DNA of 18,036 nt from RGIG8748 sp045576175 (GTDB taxonomy: Bacteria > Bacillota > Clostridia > UMGS1810), in the NCBI GenBank assembly GCA_045576175.1, contig JAZNFW010000110.1, positions 1 through 18,036 on the forward strand, read 5' to 3'. Positions 8,476 through 15,783 of this stretch are shown one piece after another. The first letter of the stretch is position 1. Every line of letters starts with the position of its first letter. The position numbers and the translations under genes were made by a program. The notes under the pieces are model-generated. The model did not search any database. It was not told the origin of the DNA and saw only the letters and a list, made by a program, of their open reading frames with translations.

Positions 8476-9116
8476 TAAAACTATCCCCGTCACTTTTGTC
8501 TTCTGACTATATGAATATGGGTGCAGATGTTAAAGCAATAGAAAGAGCAGGATGCGAGTATGTCCATGTGGATGTTATGGATGGTCATTTTGTTCCAAAC
8601 ATCAACTTTGGTCCGTCGGTTGTGTCTAGCCTAAAGAAAATCACGGATATGGTTCTTGATGTACATCTTATGATATCTGACCCGGAAAAATATGTAGATG
8701 CTTTTCTGGATGCAGGAGCAGATATTGTAACTGTGCATATAGAAACCGAATGTGATTTTAATCTTATATCCAAAAAAGTCAGGGAAAGAGGTAAAAAGTT
8801 TGCACTTTCCATAAATCCGCCTACAGATGTATCCAAGCTTTTCCCATATGCTGAAATTGTAGATATGTTTCTTGTTATGAGTGTAAATCCTGGCTTTGGT
8901 GCTCAGGCATTTATTGAGGAAAGTCTTGATAAAATCCGTATTCTCCGCGAAAAGTATCCCAACACGGATATAGAGGTGGACGGCGGAATAAAGCTTGATA
9001 ATGTAAAAAAAGTAATTGATGTAGGGGCTAATGTAATTGTGGCGGGTTCGGCTGTTTTTGGTGCAGAGGATGTTGAAGAAAGAGCCCGCATGTTTATAAA
9101 GAGGTGCTGTGAGTGA
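8472..9116 (+). CDS. rpe: Ribulose-phosphate 3-epimerase
   Basis: Rpe interconverts D-ribulose 5-phosphate and D-xylulose 5-phosphate in the pentose phosphate pathway. The TIM-barrel protein shows LSPSLLSSD at the start, HVDVMDGHFVPN (catalytic Asp and metal-binding His/Asp), DVHLMI, the active-site MSVNPGFGAQ, and VDGGI with the second catalytic Asp. I prefer the ATG at 8472, giving 214 residues. It forms the ATGA overlap with the rsgA stop and lies about 10 bases from AGGAAGG (8455-8461). The in-frame ATG at 8463 is only one base from that site. The downstream GTG of thiN overlaps the rpe stop, keeping the operon tightly coupled. Confidence 0.95.
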   Translation: MIKLSPSLLSSDYMNMGADVKAIERAGCEYVHVDVMDGHFVPNINFGPSVVSSLKKITDMVLDVHLMISDPEKYVDAFLDAGADIVTVHIETECDFNLISKKVRERGKKFALSINPPTDVSKLFPYAEIVDMFLVMSVNPGFGAQAFIEESLDKIRILREKYPNTDIEVDGGIKLDNVKKVIDVGANVIVAGSAVFGAEDVEERARMFIKRCCE

Positions 9117-9754
9117 AAAGAGCGGTTGTTTTTGCCGGAGGAACTATAGCGGACTACAGCACACTTCCGCTTACTGTGACGGAGGAAGATTACATTATTT
9201 GTGCAGATTGCGGTGCTTTGCACTGTGCGAATATGGGGCTTAAAGCTAATCTTTGGGTTGGAGATTTTGATTCTTGCGATTTTTCTGCCCTAAAGAGTAT
9301 GCCTTGTGTTTCGGATGCCGAAATAGAAAAACTCAACCCGCAAAAAGATGATACCGATACAGAACACGCTGTTTTCTGCGCTATAGAAAAAGGCTTTTGC
9401 CACATACTTCTTATTGGCGGAACAGGAAGTCGTTTTGACCATAGTCTTTCCAATGTTTATCTTATGGAAAAATGCCATGAACTTGGAGCAAGCCTTGTTG
9501 TTATTAACGAAAATAACATTATACGATTTCTTGAAGGGGAGAGCATAACTCTTGAAAAGCGTACAATGAAATATGTCTCCATTCTTCCCATGGATAGAGA
9601 GATAAGGGTATCGTGCGACGGATTAAAATATCCGCTGGTGGACGAAAAACTGTATAGGGCATCTTCACGAGGAATTAGTAATGAGATTGTATCTAAGAGC
9701 GCAAGCATTACTATACACGAGGGGAAAGCCCTTGTAATAGAATCTAGAGATTGA
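9113..9754 (+). CDS. thiN: Thiamine diphosphokinase
   Basis: This enzyme transfers pyrophosphate from ATP to thiamine, making the cofactor thiamine diphosphate. Family signatures are present: ICADCGALHCANMG, the metal-binding VGDFDS, the DDTDTEHAV segment and IGGTGSRFDHSLSNV. The C-terminal half (about 140-213) is the strand-rich thiamine-binding domain, ending in a conserved-looking RGISNE segment. The length of 213 residues is normal. It starts at GTG, overlapping the rpe stop as GTGA, with AGAGGTG at 9100-9106 six bases upstream. The rsgA-rpe-thiN order is as in Bacillus. Thiamine diphosphate is the cofactor of transketolase, which uses the Rpe product, so the pairing with rpe makes metabolic sense (inference). 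Confidence 0.94.
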   Translation: MKRAVVFAGGTIADYSTLPLTVTEEDYIICADCGALHCANMGLKANLWVGDFDSCDFSALKSMPCVSDAEIEKLNPQKDDTDTEHAVFCAIEKGFCHILLIGGTGSRFDHSLSNVYLMEKCHELGASLVVINENNIIRFLEGESITLEKRTMKYVSILPMDREIRVSCDGLKYPLVDEKLYRASSRGISNEIVSKSASITIHEGKALVIESRD

Positions 9755-9764
9755 GGTTTAAAAA

Positions 9765-10463
9765 GTGAAAGAAAACATTTATACAATACCCATAAATGAG
9801 GCTTTTACATCTGATTGTGAGTGCCCGATATGCCGTTTTATGAGTGATCAAGAAGAAAACCGAATAGAATATGCCTTGGGTGCAAGTATGATGGAGCCGG
9901 ACGAAAGAATTGTCTCAAACGAGCTTGGATACTGTCAGCGTCACTCACAAATGATGTATGAAAGCACAAACAAGTTAAGCCATGCGCTTGTTCTGGAAAC
10001 AAGACTAAAGTACCTTTCCAAAGAACTTCAAGAATACAAAAAGAAGCTTAAGAAACCAAAGAAATTTGGCGGAAAGGATATAGAACTTCTTTCTAACTCA
10101 CAAACCTGCGTTGTATGCAGGAGACTTGATAAAATCCTTGGGGATTTTGTTTCCAATATGTTTTATATGTACAAAAAGGACGAGGATTTTCAAAAGAGAT
10201 TTTTTGCGTGCAAGGGATTTTGCCTGCCGCATTTTGAGTATCTTGCAAACTCGGCATATAAGTATCTTGGCTCCGACAAGGGATATGATTTTCTTACTAA
10301 GCTATGCAATCTTCAGGAAGAAAATCTTAATAGAGTTACTGAGGATATAGAATGGTTTACAAAGAAATTTGATTACAGATATAAAGATGAGGACTGGAAA
10401 AACTCAAAAGATGCTGTTATAAGAGCAAGCCTTAAAATTTCCGGATATATAAAAGAAAAATAA
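9765..10463 (+). CDS. DUF6062-like protein with two CxxC...CxxH modules
   Basis: I recognise this as resembling the DUF6062 family common in Clostridia; its function is unknown. The protein has 232 residues, no signal peptide and no membrane segment. It contains a metal-ligand pattern twice: CPIC (Cys20, Cys23) with CQRH (Cys57, His60), and CVVC (Cys115, Cys118) with CLPH (Cys153, His156). The inner spacings are nearly equal (34 and 35 residues). A lysine-rich helical stretch (about 80-104) links the two. This suggests two zinc-binding folds from an internal duplication. The C-terminal ~50 residues are charged and helical. The GTG start has GAGGTT at 9753-9758, six bases upstream. It is the last gene of the operon before a strong terminator. 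Confidence 0.75.
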   Translation: MKENIYTIPINEAFTSDCECPICRFMSDQEENRIEYALGASMMEPDERIVSNELGYCQRHSQMMYESTNKLSHALVLETRLKYLSKELQEYKKKLKKPKKFGGKDIELLSNSQTCVVCRRLDKILGDFVSNMFYMYKKDEDFQKRFFACKGFCLPHFEYLANSAYKYLGSDKGYDFLTKLCNLQEENLNRVTEDIEWFTKKFDYRYKDEDWKNSKDAVIRASLKISGYIKEK

Positions 10464-10483
10464 TACAGTTATTAATGCATTTA

Positions 10484-10515
10484 AAAGCTCGCAATCCATT
10501 TGGATTGCGAGCTTT
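10484..10515. terminator. Bidirectional hairpin terminator between convergent operons
   Basis: A perfect 14-bp inverted repeat (AAAGCTCGCAATCC and its complement) closes a four-base ATTT loop. It lies between the stop of the DUF6062-like gene (plus) and the stop of nagB (minus). T-rich tails occur on both strands: CTTTCTTAG after the plus-strand stem and CTTTTAAATG after the minus-strand stem. It can therefore end both operons. Confidence 0.88.
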
Positions 10516-10536
10516 CTTAGTACTTTGTGATTTTTA

Positions 10537-11259
10537 TTATTCTCCGTAAGCTTGTTCATCGCATATGATTGTTACATCATCGTGGAGCTTAAGCATAGTT
10601 GCAGGACAACTGGTAGTAATTGTTTCGTTTCTGAGTGCGGCAATTGCATCCTTTTTGTTTGCGCCGGATGCGAGAAGGATTATTTTCTTAGCCTTCATAA
10701 TAGTTCCTATACCCATTGTAAGAGCGGCAGTTGGAACATCTTCTATGTTGTCAAAAAATCTGGAATTAGCTTCAATAGTGTTTTGTGTAAGACCTGTGCG
10801 ATGTGTCCTCATATGAAGTTCTTCACCAGGCTCATTAAATCCAATGTGACCGTTCTGACCGATACCAAGAATCTGAATATCAACACCTGCAGAAGCTGCA
10901 ATTCTCTTTTCGTAGTCTTCGCATTCCTTCTTAGCATCCTGTGCTTCGCCGTTGGGAATGTCGGTATTGGCTTTGTCTATGTCTATGTGCGAAAACAGGT
11001 TGTCATTCATAAAGTAATCATAGCTCTGGTCATTTGTCTTGTTTATGGGGTAGTACTCATCGAGGTTGAAACTCTTTACATTTTTAAAAGAAATCTCTCC
11101 GCTTTCATAAGCCTTTATAAGTTCTTTGTAAAGACCCACAGGGGTTGAGCCTGTTGCAAGACCAAGGATGGTATCTTTCTTCTCTTTTATCTGAGAAATA
11201 ACGATTTTCGCACCCTCACGGGACATTTCATCATAGTTTTTACATACAATAAACTTCAT
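10537..11259 (-). CDS. nagB: Glucosamine-6-phosphate deaminase
   Basis: NagB converts glucosamine 6-phosphate to fructose 6-phosphate and ammonia, feeding amino sugars into glycolysis. Motifs seen are GLATGSTPVGLYKEL for phosphate binding, SFNLDEYYP with the ring-opening Asp, and GIGQNGHIGFNEPGEE-like sequence with the catalytic His and Glu. The residue before GH is Asn, as I recall for Bacillus NagB, rather than the Asp of the E. coli enzyme. The length of 240 residues matches the shorter Firmicute form. The start has AGGAGG (complement at 11265-11270) five to six bases upstream. The gene is third in a minus-strand operon, 25 bases behind the nucleotidyltransferase gene, and ends at the shared hairpin. 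No NagA or sugar transporter is nearby. Confidence 0.95.
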   Translation of the reverse strand: MKFIVCKNYDEMSREGAKIVISQIKEKKDTILGLATGSTPVGLYKELIKAYESGEISFKNVKSFNLDEYYPINKTNDQSYDYFMNDNLFSHIDIDKANTDIPNGEAQDAKKECEDYEKRIAASAGVDIQILGIGQNGHIGFNEPGEELHMRTHRTGLTQNTIEANSRFFDNIEDVPTAALTMGIGTIMKAKKIILLASGANKKDAIAALRNETITTSCPATMLKLHDDVTIICDEQAYGE

Positions 11260-11284
11260 TTTTGCCTCCTAAATATTTAAAAAA

Positions 11285-12121
11285 TTAAGCATACAAGCCA
11301 CTTGCTGTCATTTTTGAAATTGCATCTCTTATAAGCGGTAAATCCTCTTTGTATGTAATTCCATACCATTTTTCGTTTGTATCTACTATTTTAAAGTTGT
11401 AGCCTAGTTTGTTTATCATTGTATCAACAACACCGGGAATATAGAATTCTTTTTTCGGCTCGTTTATGTTGTCTTTTAGAAAATCCACAAAGAGTTTTTC
11501 CGTGATGTCGAATATCTCGGGCTTGAATCCCCAAAAATTCATAGAAACGGTTGTGTCCCCGCTCATATCTGTATCAAAGGGGATATCAGTAACTTCTGTT
11601 ACGGATTTTAAGTATCCGTTATCGCTCTTGCATACTCCTCTGGAAACTGTTCCGTTTTCAGAAAGGGTATTTCTTAGCTTATATCCTGCCATGCACATTT
11701 GTGATTCGTTTACAAGGCAATTGCGAACATCCTTGTAAACAGAAGTTCCGTAGAAATCATCCGCATTTATTACAACAAAGGGATAGTCAATGATGTTTTT
11801 GGCAGTAAGTACTGCCTGACCGGTTCCCCAGGGCTTTAATCTGCCGTCCGGGAGCGAAAAACCGCTCGGAAGGTCATCTAAGCTTTGGAAAACATACGAA
11901 ACATCTGCAATTTTTTCTATTCTTTTGCCGCAAGCTTCGCGAAAATCCTTTTCAATATCCTTTCGTATAACAAAAACAAATTTGTTAAAACCGCCTTTTA
12001 GAGCATCCTTTACAGAATAGTCAATAATCATTTCTCCGTTTGGTCCTACGGAAGCCGCCTGCTTGAGACCGCCGAATCGCGAGCCCATGCCGGCTGCCAT
12101 AATGAGAAGTCCGGTATCCAT
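11285..12121 (-). CDS. Nucleotidyltransferase family protein (sugar-nucleotidyltransferase-like), substrate unknown
   Basis: The N-terminus carries the nucleotide-binding signature of NTP transferases, LLIMAAGMGSRFGGLKQ, with the Gly-rich loop, Arg15 and Lys20. VVINADDFYG in the middle matches the metal-binding acidic segment. Such enzymes join a nucleoside triphosphate to a phosphorylated sugar or alcohol. The Rossmann-like domain appears to cover most of the 278 residues, and no left-handed helix repeats or second domain are obvious. I chose the ATG at 12121 because AAGGAGG (complement at 12128-12134) lies six bases upstream; an in-frame start at 12145 would lie upstream of that site. It sits between mtnN and nagB in one operon. 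The product cannot be named from sequence alone. Confidence 0.85.
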   Translation of the reverse strand: MDTGLLIMAAGMGSRFGGLKQAASVGPNGEMIIDYSVKDALKGGFNKFVFVIRKDIEKDFREACGKRIEKIADVSYVFQSLDDLPSGFSLPDGRLKPWGTGQAVLTAKNIIDYPFVVINADDFYGTSVYKDVRNCLVNESQMCMAGYKLRNTLSENGTVSRGVCKSDNGYLKSVTEVTDIPFDTDMSGDTTVSMNFWGFKPEIFDITEKLFVDFLKDNINEPKKEFYIPGVVDTMINKLGYNFKIVDTNEKWYGITYKEDLPLIRDAISKMTASGLYA

Positions 12122-12127
12122 GTGTTT

Positions 12128-12134
12128 CCTCCTT
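12128..12134 (-). promoter_or_regulatory. Ribosome binding site fixing the nucleotidyltransferase start
   Basis: On the minus strand this reads AAGGAGG and lies six bases before the ATG at 12121. It rules against the longer in-frame reading from 12145, which would put the site inside the coding region. Confidence 0.8.
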
Positions 12135-12169
12135 ATTATTTCCAAGTTTTAAGGTTAATATTATAAAAA

Positions 12170-12862
12170 CTATATGTATTTTTTAACAAAATCTGTTACA
12201 ATTTTTATGGTTTTTTGTGCTGCCATCGATTTGAAGCTTTCGTAGTCCATAAGTGCATCTCCGCTGGCATTGTCGGATATAGCACGGATTACTCCGAATT
12301 TAACGGCGTTTGAGTAGCACACATGACCAATTGCTCCGCCTTCCATTTCGGTGGCAATAGCATCAAATTCATCTTTTATTTGATTCTTTTGGTAGGGTGT
12401 GCTTATAAACTGGTCGCCGCTTGCTATTGTGCCTTTTAAAACCACAGTATCTTCGACCTCCAAGGCACATTCCCCAAGAAGTGTGTGCACAGTTTCATCT
12501 GCAGGGATTTTTGTAAGATTAAGGTTTGTTATATATCCCTTCGGATCGCCAAAGATTGTGGTGTCAACATCGTGCTGAACCACATTTTCTGCTACGGCTA
12601 TATCCCCAATAGAGAGTTTATTATGTATTCCGCCTGCAACACCGGTATTTACTATAACATCGGGGGAATATTTGTCTATCATAAGCTGGGTGCAAATAGC
12701 GGCACTGACCTTTCCTATACCGCACATTACCACCACAACTTCTTTGCCGTATATTTCACCTTTTGTAAATTCAAAAAAGGAGTGTTTCTCTACTACGGCA
12801 TCCGACATATATTCCTTGAAGCCGTTTACTTCGATGTCCATAGCGCCTATTATTCCTATCAT
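12170..12862 (-). CDS. mtnN: 5'-methylthioadenosine/S-adenosylhomocysteine nucleosidase
   Basis: MtnN cleaves adenine from methylthioadenosine and S-adenosylhomocysteine, clearing products of SAM use. The protein begins IGIIGAMDIEV, with the catalytic Glu, and continues with MCGIGKVSAA, NTGVAGG, the purine-site EMEGGAIGHVC and the catalytic Asp in RAISDNASGD. The length of 230 residues is normal. GGGAGG (complement at 12870-12875) precedes the ATG by seven bases. This is the promoter-proximal gene of the minus-strand operon, and a sigma-A-type promoter lies just upstream. The window encodes several SAM-dependent methyltransferases (RsmB, RlmN), but they are in a different operon. Confidence 0.95.
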   Translation of the reverse strand: MIGIIGAMDIEVNGFKEYMSDAVVEKHSFFEFTKGEIYGKEVVVVMCGIGKVSAAICTQLMIDKYSPDVIVNTGVAGGIHNKLSIGDIAVAENVVQHDVDTTIFGDPKGYITNLNLTKIPADETVHTLLGECALEVEDTVVLKGTIASGDQFISTPYQKNQIKDEFDAIATEMEGGAIGHVCYSNAVKFGVIRAISDNASGDALMDYESFKSMAAQKTIKIVTDFVKKYI

Positions 12863-12890
12863 ATTTAAACCTCCCGGAATTTATATAAAT

Positions 12891-12918
12891 ATTATAACAC
12901 CATTTCTCAAAATTTCAA
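12891..12918 (-). promoter_or_regulatory. Sigma-A-type promoter for mtnN operon
   Basis: Read on the minus strand, TTGAAA (complement 12913-12918) and TATAAT (complement 12891-12896) are separated by 16 bases. The mtnN ribosome binding site and ATG follow about 15 and 29 bases after the -10 box. The position and near-consensus hexamers support a promoter. Confidence 0.65.
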
Positions 12919-12937
12919 TACAAATGTGAAAATTTTG
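12908..12937. repeat. Imperfect inverted repeat between divergent promoters (candidate operator)
   Basis: CAAAATTTCA at 12908-12917 faces TGAAAATTTTG at 12927-12937 across a nine-base spacer, matching except for one extra base in the right arm. It overlaps the -35 box of the mtnN promoter and ends 10 bases before the -35 box of the secA promoter. A regulator bound here could affect both. The region is AT-rich, so chance remains possible. Confidence 0.4.
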
Positions 12938-12947
12938 TAAATAGTAC

Positions 12948-12976
12948 TTGTTATAAACAGAAAATATTGGTATAAT
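12948..12976 (+). promoter_or_regulatory. Sigma-A-type promoter for secA-prfB
   Basis: TTGTTA at 12948-12953 and a consensus TATAAT at 12971-12976 are separated by the ideal 17 bases. The transcript would have a leader of roughly 35 bases with GAAAGGA at 13005-13011 ahead of the secA ATG. Confidence 0.75.
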
Positions 12977-13018
12977 ATATTGGTATTGTTGATTACGAAA
13001 TTTTGAAAGGATTTTGGT

Positions 13019-15751
13019 ATGAAAAAAATACTCGAAAAGATTATAGGAACATACAGCGAGCGTTCTATAAAAAAGATACAGCCCATTGTGGATAGAATAA
13101 ACGAACTTGAAGATGAAATAATTAAGCTTTCAGACGATGAGCTTCGTTATAAAACCGAAGAATTTAAAAACCGCCTAAATGACGGCGAAACACTCGACGA
13201 CATACTGCCCGAGGCTTCTGCTGTTGTGCGTGAGGCTGGCAAGCGTGTTCTCGGTATGCGTCACTTTGATGTTCAGCTCATTGGCGGTATAGTTCTGCAT
13301 CAGGGCAGAATAGCAGAAATGAAAACCGGTGAAGGTAAGACACTAGTTGCAACTTTGCCGTGCTATCTTAATGCACTTACCGGAAAAGGCGTCCATGTAG
13401 TAACCGTAAACGATTATCTTGCCAAGCGAGATAGTGAACAGATGGGCAAGATATATAAATTTTTGGGACTCACAGTAGGTCTCATTGTTCACGAAAAAAC
13501 CCCTGCAGAGCGAAAGGCTGCCTACGGTGCCGATATCACTTACGGAACATACAACGACTTCGGTTTTGATTATTTAAGAGACAATATGGTTACCTCTATG
13601 GACGAAGTTGTGCAGTGCAAAGGACACAATTTTGCCGTAGTCGATGAGGTTGACTCCATACTTATCGATGAAGCCAGAACACCGCTTATTATATCCGGCA
13701 TGGGAGATAAGTCCACAGAACTTTATGTGGTGGCGGACAGATTTGCAAAGTCATTAAAAGCAAAAAAAGTAGTGGAAAGTGATGATAAAATAATTGATGA
13801 GGAGAGCGATGCTGACTATATAATAGACGAAAAGGCACGCACCGCTACACTTACTGAAAAAGGCGTTCAAAAGGCGGAAAGAGCTTTTAATATAGAAAAT
13901 CTTTCTGACCCTGAGAATATTACCATATCTCATCACATCAATCAGGCAATTAAAGCATATGGTATTATGCATCGTGATACCGATTATGTTCTTGTGGACG
14001 GACAGGTAATAATTGTAGACGAAAATACCGGAAGACTTATGCACGGAAGACGCTACAGCGACGGTCTTCATCAGGCAATTGAAGCAAAAGAGGGAGTTAA
14101 GATTGCTCATGAGAGTAAGACCTTAGCTACCATAACATTCCAGAACTTCTTCCGTCTTTACAATAAGCTTTCGGGTATGACAGGTACAGCAGAAACCGAG
14201 GAAATGGAATTTCAACATATATACAAGTTGGATGTTGTTGTAATCCCTACGAATGAGCCGATGATAAGAATCGACCATCCGGACTGTGTGTACAGAACCG
14301 AAAGAGGTAAGTACCTGTCTGTAATAAAGCAAATAAGGGAGTGCTACAGCAAGGGTCAGCCTGTGCTTGTGGGCACAATCACAATAGAAAAATCTGAGAT
14401 TCTTAGCTCTCTTCTTAAAAAAGAAGGTATACCGCACGAAGTACTCAACGCAAAGCACCACGCCAAAGAAGCCGAAATAGTGGCTCAGGCAGGAAGAAAA
14501 GGTGCTGTAACCATAGCCACAAATATGGCAGGCCGAGGAACAGATATAATGCTTGGCGGTAATGCCGAATTTATGGCAAAAAAAGAAATGAAAAAGATGG
14601 GCTATGACGATGAGATAATTGCCGAGGCAAACTCGTTTTTCGATACAGACAATCCGGAAATTATCGAAGCTCGTGAAACCTTCAAAAAATACTACGAAAA
14701 GTTCAAAAGCGAAATAGCCAAAGAGCGTGAAGAGGTAATAGAAGCAGGCGGATTGTTTATTCTGGGTACAGAACGCCATGAATCAAGGCGAATTGATAAT
14801 CAGCTCAGAGGACGAAGTGGTCGTCAGGGCGATGTGGGTGAATCTCGTTTCTATATTTCTATGGAAGACGAGCTTATGCGCCTTTTCGGTTCAGACAGAC
14901 TCTCAGGTATTGTAGCTGCATTAGGACTTAAAGAAGATGAACCCATAGAGCAAAAAATGCTTTCCAATGCTATCGAAAATGCCCAAAAGCGTGTAGAAGG
15001 CAGAAACTTCCAGATAAGAAGCCATGTTCTCCAGTATGACGATGTTATGAATGTTCAAAGAGAAACAATATACAAACAGCGTCGCACTGTGCTTGAAGGT
15101 CAGGATGTAACAGACTCTATCCTTAAGATGATAGCAGATTTTGTGGAAACCACCGTTGAATCATATACCGGTGCCGAAGATATTCCGGACTACTGGAATT
15201 TAAGGGGTCTTATAGAATATGTGGAGCAGGTATATGTTCCCGAGGGCACACTTTCCTATACAAAGGATGATTTGCAGACTCTTACCAAGGCAGATATCAA
15301 GTCGACTCTTCTGGATTTGGCATACGCCAAGTACGAAGAAAAGAAACTTGAGCTAGGCGAAGATGCTCTTAAGGAAATTCAGCGTGTCATACTTTTAAGA
15401 GTTGTTGACCGCAAGTGGATAGACCACATAGACAATATGGAACAGCTAAAGCAAGGTATTGGTCTTAGGGCATATGCAAATATTGACCCTGTAATTGCAT
15501 ACAAAAACGAAGGTTACAGTATGTATGAGGAAATGCTTGGTTCCATTGGCGAAGATGTAATAAAACTCATTTTCAATGTAAGGGTAGAAACAAGGCTTGA
15601 ACCTAACCCCGAGCAGGTAAGAATGAGTCAAAACAGGGGAGATAGTTCTTCCTCGCAATCCGCACCCGTCCGCAAAGGACAAAAGGTTGGCAGAAATGAT
15701 TTGTGCCCATGCGGAAGCGGTCTTAAATACAAAAAATGCTGCGGCAAATAA
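13019..15751 (+). CDS. secA: Protein translocase ATPase SecA
   Basis: SecA is the ATPase that pushes unfolded proteins through the SecYEG channel. The motor domains show Walker A MKTGEGKT (Lys107), the acidic DEVD box at residues 209-212, SGMTGTAETEE at the NBD1/NBD2 region, GRGTDIMLGGNAE and RGRSGRQGD (arginine finger motif). The preprotein cross-linking and helical scaffold parts follow. The C-terminal tail ends in a zinc-binding CPCGSGLKYKKCC motif (Cys896, Cys898, Cys907, Cys908), which binds SecB or ribosomes in other bacteria. At 910 residues it is full length. The ATG is preceded by GAAAGGA with seven bases of spacing and a strong promoter. prfB follows after 32 bases, a pairing conserved in Firmicutes. 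Confidence 0.97.
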   Translation: MKKILEKIIGTYSERSIKKIQPIVDRINELEDEIIKLSDDELRYKTEEFKNRLNDGETLDDILPEASAVVREAGKRVLGMRHFDVQLIGGIVLHQGRIAEMKTGEGKTLVATLPCYLNALTGKGVHVVTVNDYLAKRDSEQMGKIYKFLGLTVGLIVHEKTPAERKAAYGADITYGTYNDFGFDYLRDNMVTSMDEVVQCKGHNFAVVDEVDSILIDEARTPLIISGMGDKSTELYVVADRFAKSLKAKKVVESDDKIIDEESDADYIIDEKARTATLTEKGVQKAERAFNIENLSDPENITISHHINQAIKAYGIMHRDTDYVLVDGQVIIVDENTGRLMHGRRYSDGLHQAIEAKEGVKIAHESKTLATITFQNFFRLYNKLSGMTGTAETEEMEFQHIYKLDVVVIPTNEPMIRIDHPDCVYRTERGKYLSVIKQIRECYSKGQPVLVGTITIEKSEILSSLLKKEGIPHEVLNAKHHAKEAEIVAQAGRKGAVTIATNMAGRGTDIMLGGNAEFMAKKEMKKMGYDDEIIAEANSFFDTDNPEIIEARETFKKYYEKFKSEIAKEREEVIEAGGLFILGTERHESRRIDNQLRGRSGRQGDVGESRFYISMEDELMRLFGSDRLSGIVAALGLKEDEPIEQKMLSNAIENAQKRVEGRNFQIRSHVLQYDDVMNVQRETIYKQRRTVLEGQDVTDSILKMIADFVETTVESYTGAEDIPDYWNLRGLIEYVEQVYVPEGTLSYTKDDLQTLTKADIKSTLLDLAYAKYEEKKLELGEDALKEIQRVILLRVVDRKWIDHIDNMEQLKQGIGLRAYANIDPVIAYKNEGYSMYEEMLGSIGEDVIKLIFNVRVETRLEPNPEQVRMSQNRGDSSSSQSAPVRKGQKVGRNDLCPCGSGLKYKKCCGK

Positions 15752-15769
15752 TCGCAGTAACTATATAAA

Positions 15770-15778
15770 AGAGGTGAT
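15770..15778 (+). promoter_or_regulatory. Strong ribosome binding site for the prfB TTG start
   Basis: AGAGGTGAT is complementary to the 16S rRNA tail over eight bases (GAGGTGAT) and lies five bases before TTG at 15784. It is the evidence that prfB begins at this non-ATG codon, upstream of the recoding site. Confidence 0.85.
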
Positions 15779-15783
15779 ACTTT

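Noticed and set aside
10111..10350. A 79-codon frame inside the DUF6062-like gene on the same strand.
   Set aside because: It overlaps in another phase a protein with a clear conserved ligand pattern, and has no supporting ribosome binding site.
10552..11148. A 198-codon plus-strand frame opposite nagB.
   Set aside because: It mirrors the nagB coding frame, is full of Cys, Val and Phe, and lies directly after the terminator without its own promoter.
12122..12145. Start of the nucleotidyltransferase gene at 12145.
   Set aside because: AAGGAGG would then lie inside the coding region; the ATG at 12121 is correctly spaced behind it and begins directly at the conserved first strand.
12122..12169. 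A possible separate promoter or riboswitch between mtnN and the nucleotidyltransferase gene.
   Set aside because: The gap is only 48 bases, holds mainly the ribosome binding site, and shows no -35/-10 pair or stable structure.
14123..14779. A 218-codon open frame on the minus strand inside secA, and similar long antisense frames at 4170-4658 and 7537-8022.
   Set aside because: They are antisense to intact conserved genes, have Cys/Phe/Tyr-rich compositions typical of shadow frames, and show no recognisable domains.
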